A DNA stretch of 7,684 nt, from NCBI GenBank assembly GCA_036637375.1, contig JAVWMQ010000052.1, positions 1 to 7,684 on the forward strand. The letters run 5' to 3'. A program made the translations under genes and the position numbers. Each line of letters starts with the position of its first letter. Positions within the stretch are counted from its first letter, which is position 1. The notes under the pieces are model-generated. The model had not been told where the DNA came from. It saw only the letters and a list, made by a program, of their open reading frames with translations, and did not search any database. Shown here in pieces: positions 6,094 through 7,684 of the stretch. This stretch comes from JAVWMQ01 sp036637375 (GTDB lineage Bacteria; Bacillota; Clostridia; Peptostreptococcales; Anaerovoracaceae).

Positions 6094-7684
6094 CTTGCTT
6101 ACTCGGAAGTTCCACTGCTCCGATACAGTTATAAACGATTTGAATACGCTGTGTCCTGTGACCATCAATCTTTTCAGCTTTGAATACGATTATCTTTTCA
6201 ACAAATTCTCGAATAATCTCGGCATCCAATTCCTTGATGTCTGTATACTTTCTGACCAATGACAGGAAGTGTTCAGCATTGAGGGATTTTTCTTTGGCGT
6301 GGTCAATGAAGTCCTGCAAGTCAGTCACACGGGCAGTAAGTTCTTTTTGCTCGGCTTCGTATGTAGCAGACATTTTCATAAAACGCTCGTCACTGATTTT
6401 GCCCTCCACATTGTCCTCGTAGAGCCTTTGGATAATAGTATCCAGCTTGCTGATACGAGCCTTTGCCTGCTCATATTCTTTGTGGCTGTCCTTTAATTCC
6501 TTGTTTAGTTCCTTTTCAGAATTACTTGTAATAAGCTGCAGAAACTCAGCTTCATGCTCCCTTGCAAATGAGGTCACACGCTGTAAATCCTGTAATAATA
6601 ATTGCTCCACCACAACATTTCTAATTTGATGGGAACTGCATCCACCTTTGACTTTGCGATAAGTAGCACACACGAAATATTCTTTATCATGCTCCCAACC
6701 TTTACCACGGACTTGATACAGCTTATTACCACAATCGGCACAGAACATCATTCCTGATAACATCCCCATATCCCCAAGCCTTGATACCTTACGTCTGCCA
6801 TCACGAATTCGCTGAACAATGGCAAAGGTTTCTTTTTCAATAATGGCATCGTGAGTATTCTCGAAAATCTGCCATTCAGATGGTTCGTTCTGAATTTTCT
6901 TTTTGCTCTTATAGGACTTCTTGTGAGATTTGAAGTTCACAGTGTGTCCGAGGTATTCCTGTTTGGCTAAAATGTCTGCAATGGTTCTGCTTTGCCATGC
7001 GTATGGATTAGTGGGAACATAACCCGGATTTAATCCTATCTCCTTAAAATGAGCAGTCGGGCATAGAATTTTCCGTTTGGTCAATTCCTTAGCAATCTGT
7101 GTCGGACCCAATCCCTGCATACAAAGGCGGAATATCTCTTTTACCACCTCGGCAGCATCTTCATCAATAATCCAATGAAGTTTATCCTGTGGGTCTTTCA
7201 CGTATCCATATGGTGGATTGGTACAGAGTGGCTTGCCCGATTCTCCCTTAGCTTTGAATACGGCTCTGATTTTCTTGCTCGTATCCTTGGCATACCATTC
7301 GTTGATGATATTTAAGAATGGGGTAAAATCACTGTCCTGCTGATTAGCACTGTCTACACCGTTGTTGATTGCAATGAAGCGAACATCTGCTTCTGGAAAT
7401 GCTACCTCGGTGTAATAGCCAACTTTCAGATAATCTCTGCCCAGTCTGGACATATCTTTTACGATAATGGTGGCAACATTGCCCTCGTCCATCTCAGCTA
7501 TCATCTTTTGGAAATCCGGTCTATCAAAATTTGTTCCACTAAAACCATCGTCCACGAAAAAGTGCAGGTTCTTAAATCCATTGTCTTCAGCGTATTTTTG
7601 TAATATTGCTTTTTGGTTCTTGATACTGTTGCTGTCTCCTTGGAGTTCATCATCACGGGATAATCTGCAATAAAGTGCTGTGAT
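6080..7684 (-). CDS. Large serine recombinase, TndX-like, 5' end beyond the window
   Basis: This site-specific recombinase excises and integrates an element. The frame is open from 7684 down to TAG at 6082-6080, giving 534 visible residues; the GTG at 7555 is an internal Val, not the start. The first visible residues, ITALYCRLSRDDE, contain catalytic Ser9 in Y-C-R-L-S, followed by SIKNQ. KDMSRLGRD supplies the conserved Arg80 and Arg83. The resolvase domain is followed by the recombinase domain (about 170-280, with NPPYGYVKD), a zinc ribbon with C315, C318, C339 and C349, a coiled coil (about 370-450), and a C-terminal DUF4368-like end (IREFVEKIIVFKAEKIDG...IVYNCIG). Only a few N-terminal residues should be missing, and the size fits TndX of Tn5397 (about 530 residues). 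No frameshift or stop is seen, so it may be active. Base composition is clearly richer in G+C than the neighbours, which supports acquisition by transfer. Confidence 0.93.
   Translation of the reverse strand: MTALYCRLSRDDELQGDSNSIKNQKAILQKYAEDNGFKNLHFFVDDGFSGTNFDRPDFQKMIAEMDEGNVATIIVKDMSRLGRDYLKVGYYTEVAFPEADVRFIAINNGVDSANQQDSDFTPFLNIINEWYAKDTSKKIRAVFKAKGESGKPLCTNPPYGYVKDPQDKLHWIIDEDAAEVVKEIFRLCMQGLGPTQIAKELTKRKILCPTAHFKEIGLNPGYVPTNPYAWQSRTIADILAKQEYLGHTVNFKSHKKSYKSKKKIQNEPSEWQIFENTHDAIIEKETFAIVQRIRDGRRKVSRLGDMGMLSGMMFCADCGNKLYQVRGKGWEHDKEYFVCATYRKVKGGCSSHQIRNVVVEQLLLQDLQRVTSFAREHEAEFLQLITSNSEKELNKELKDSHKEYEQAKARISKLDTIIQRLYEDNVEGKISDERFMKMSATYEAEQKELTARVTDLQDFIDHAKEKSLNAEHFLSLVRKYTDIKELDAEIIREFVEKIIVFKAEKIDGHRTQRIQIVYNCIGAVELPSKQEKTA

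Larger units (their letters stand above)
5984..7684. mobile_element. End of an integrative element carrying a large serine recombinase (partial)
   Basis: A TndX-like recombinase gene occupies the right edge, with its 3' end facing the chromosomal genes. In Tn5397-type elements the integrase gene lies at one end of the element, so the junction (att site) is expected between the hydrolase stop at 5983 and the recombinase stop at 6080. I cannot fix the exact core; these large serine recombinases use a very short dinucleotide core. Sampled G+C rises from 17 of 60 (5161-5220) to 26 of 60 (6421-6480). The rest of the element would lie beyond 7684. The left limit given here is a bound, not a mapped end. 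Confidence 0.55.

Noticed and set aside
7553..7555. GTG as the recombinase start
   Set aside because: The frame stays open upstream to 7684 and encodes the catalytic-serine region (YCRLS, SIKNQ), so the GTG is an internal Val.
6180..7673. Open frames on the + strand opposite the recombinase
   Set aside because: They have no ribosome binding sites or recognisable domains and lie antisense to a well-supported gene.
1..7684. CRISPR array, tRNA or rRNA genes, toxin-antitoxin or defence genes
   Set aside because: I saw no regularly spaced repeats, no tRNA-like cloverleaf and no matching protein families in any gap; all gaps are shorter than about 210 bases.

Overview
The window looks like a chromosomal stretch of a low-GC anaerobic Firmicute, most likely class Clostridia. 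The pointers are AT-rich codon use, strong GGAGG-type ribosome binding sites, a propionate-type CoA-transferase beside an electron-transfer-flavoprotein-like gene, a clostridial-type radical SAM protein and a TndX-like large serine recombinase. No species can be named from the sequence.

Left block (1 to 3834, all + strand). It starts with the last 16 codons of an unidentified gene. Next come an MFS transporter of the oxalate/formate-antiporter-like (OFA) family, a 526-residue class I acyl-CoA transferase with catalytic Glu328, and a 233-residue protein related to the ETF beta subunit. No ETF alpha partner is visible. Together they suggest uptake of a small carboxylate, its activation to a CoA thioester, and possibly a flavin-linked redox step; this pathway is inferred. 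Two gaps hold strong RNA-hairpin sequences: a perfect 15-bp inverted repeat before the transporter, and a 14-bp stem before the ETF-like gene that would hide one of two duplicated Shine-Dalgarno boxes.

Middle block (3863 to 5983). A radical SAM protein on the - strand resembles the B member of the 'radical SAM mobile pair' but has no A partner here. It is divergent from a two-domain metallo-beta-lactamase-fold hydrolase on the + strand. The roughly 200-bp gap between them carries a good sigma-A-type promoter for the radical SAM gene and weaker candidates toward the hydrolase.

Right block (about 5984 to 7684). A large serine recombinase on the - strand runs off the window edge. Its frame stays open to base 7684 and includes the catalytic-serine region, so the gene is intact as far as it can be seen. 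Base composition rises here (26 of 60 G+C in 6421-6480 against 17 of 60 in 5161-5220). This fits one end of an integrative element whose body lies to the right. A hairpin with a T run overlaps the recombinase stop codon and probably separates it from the hydrolase gene.

I did not find a clear new defence or CRISPR-like system. The best leads are the divergent solitary ETF-beta-like protein with its unusual leader, the unpaired radical SAM protein, and the element boundary.
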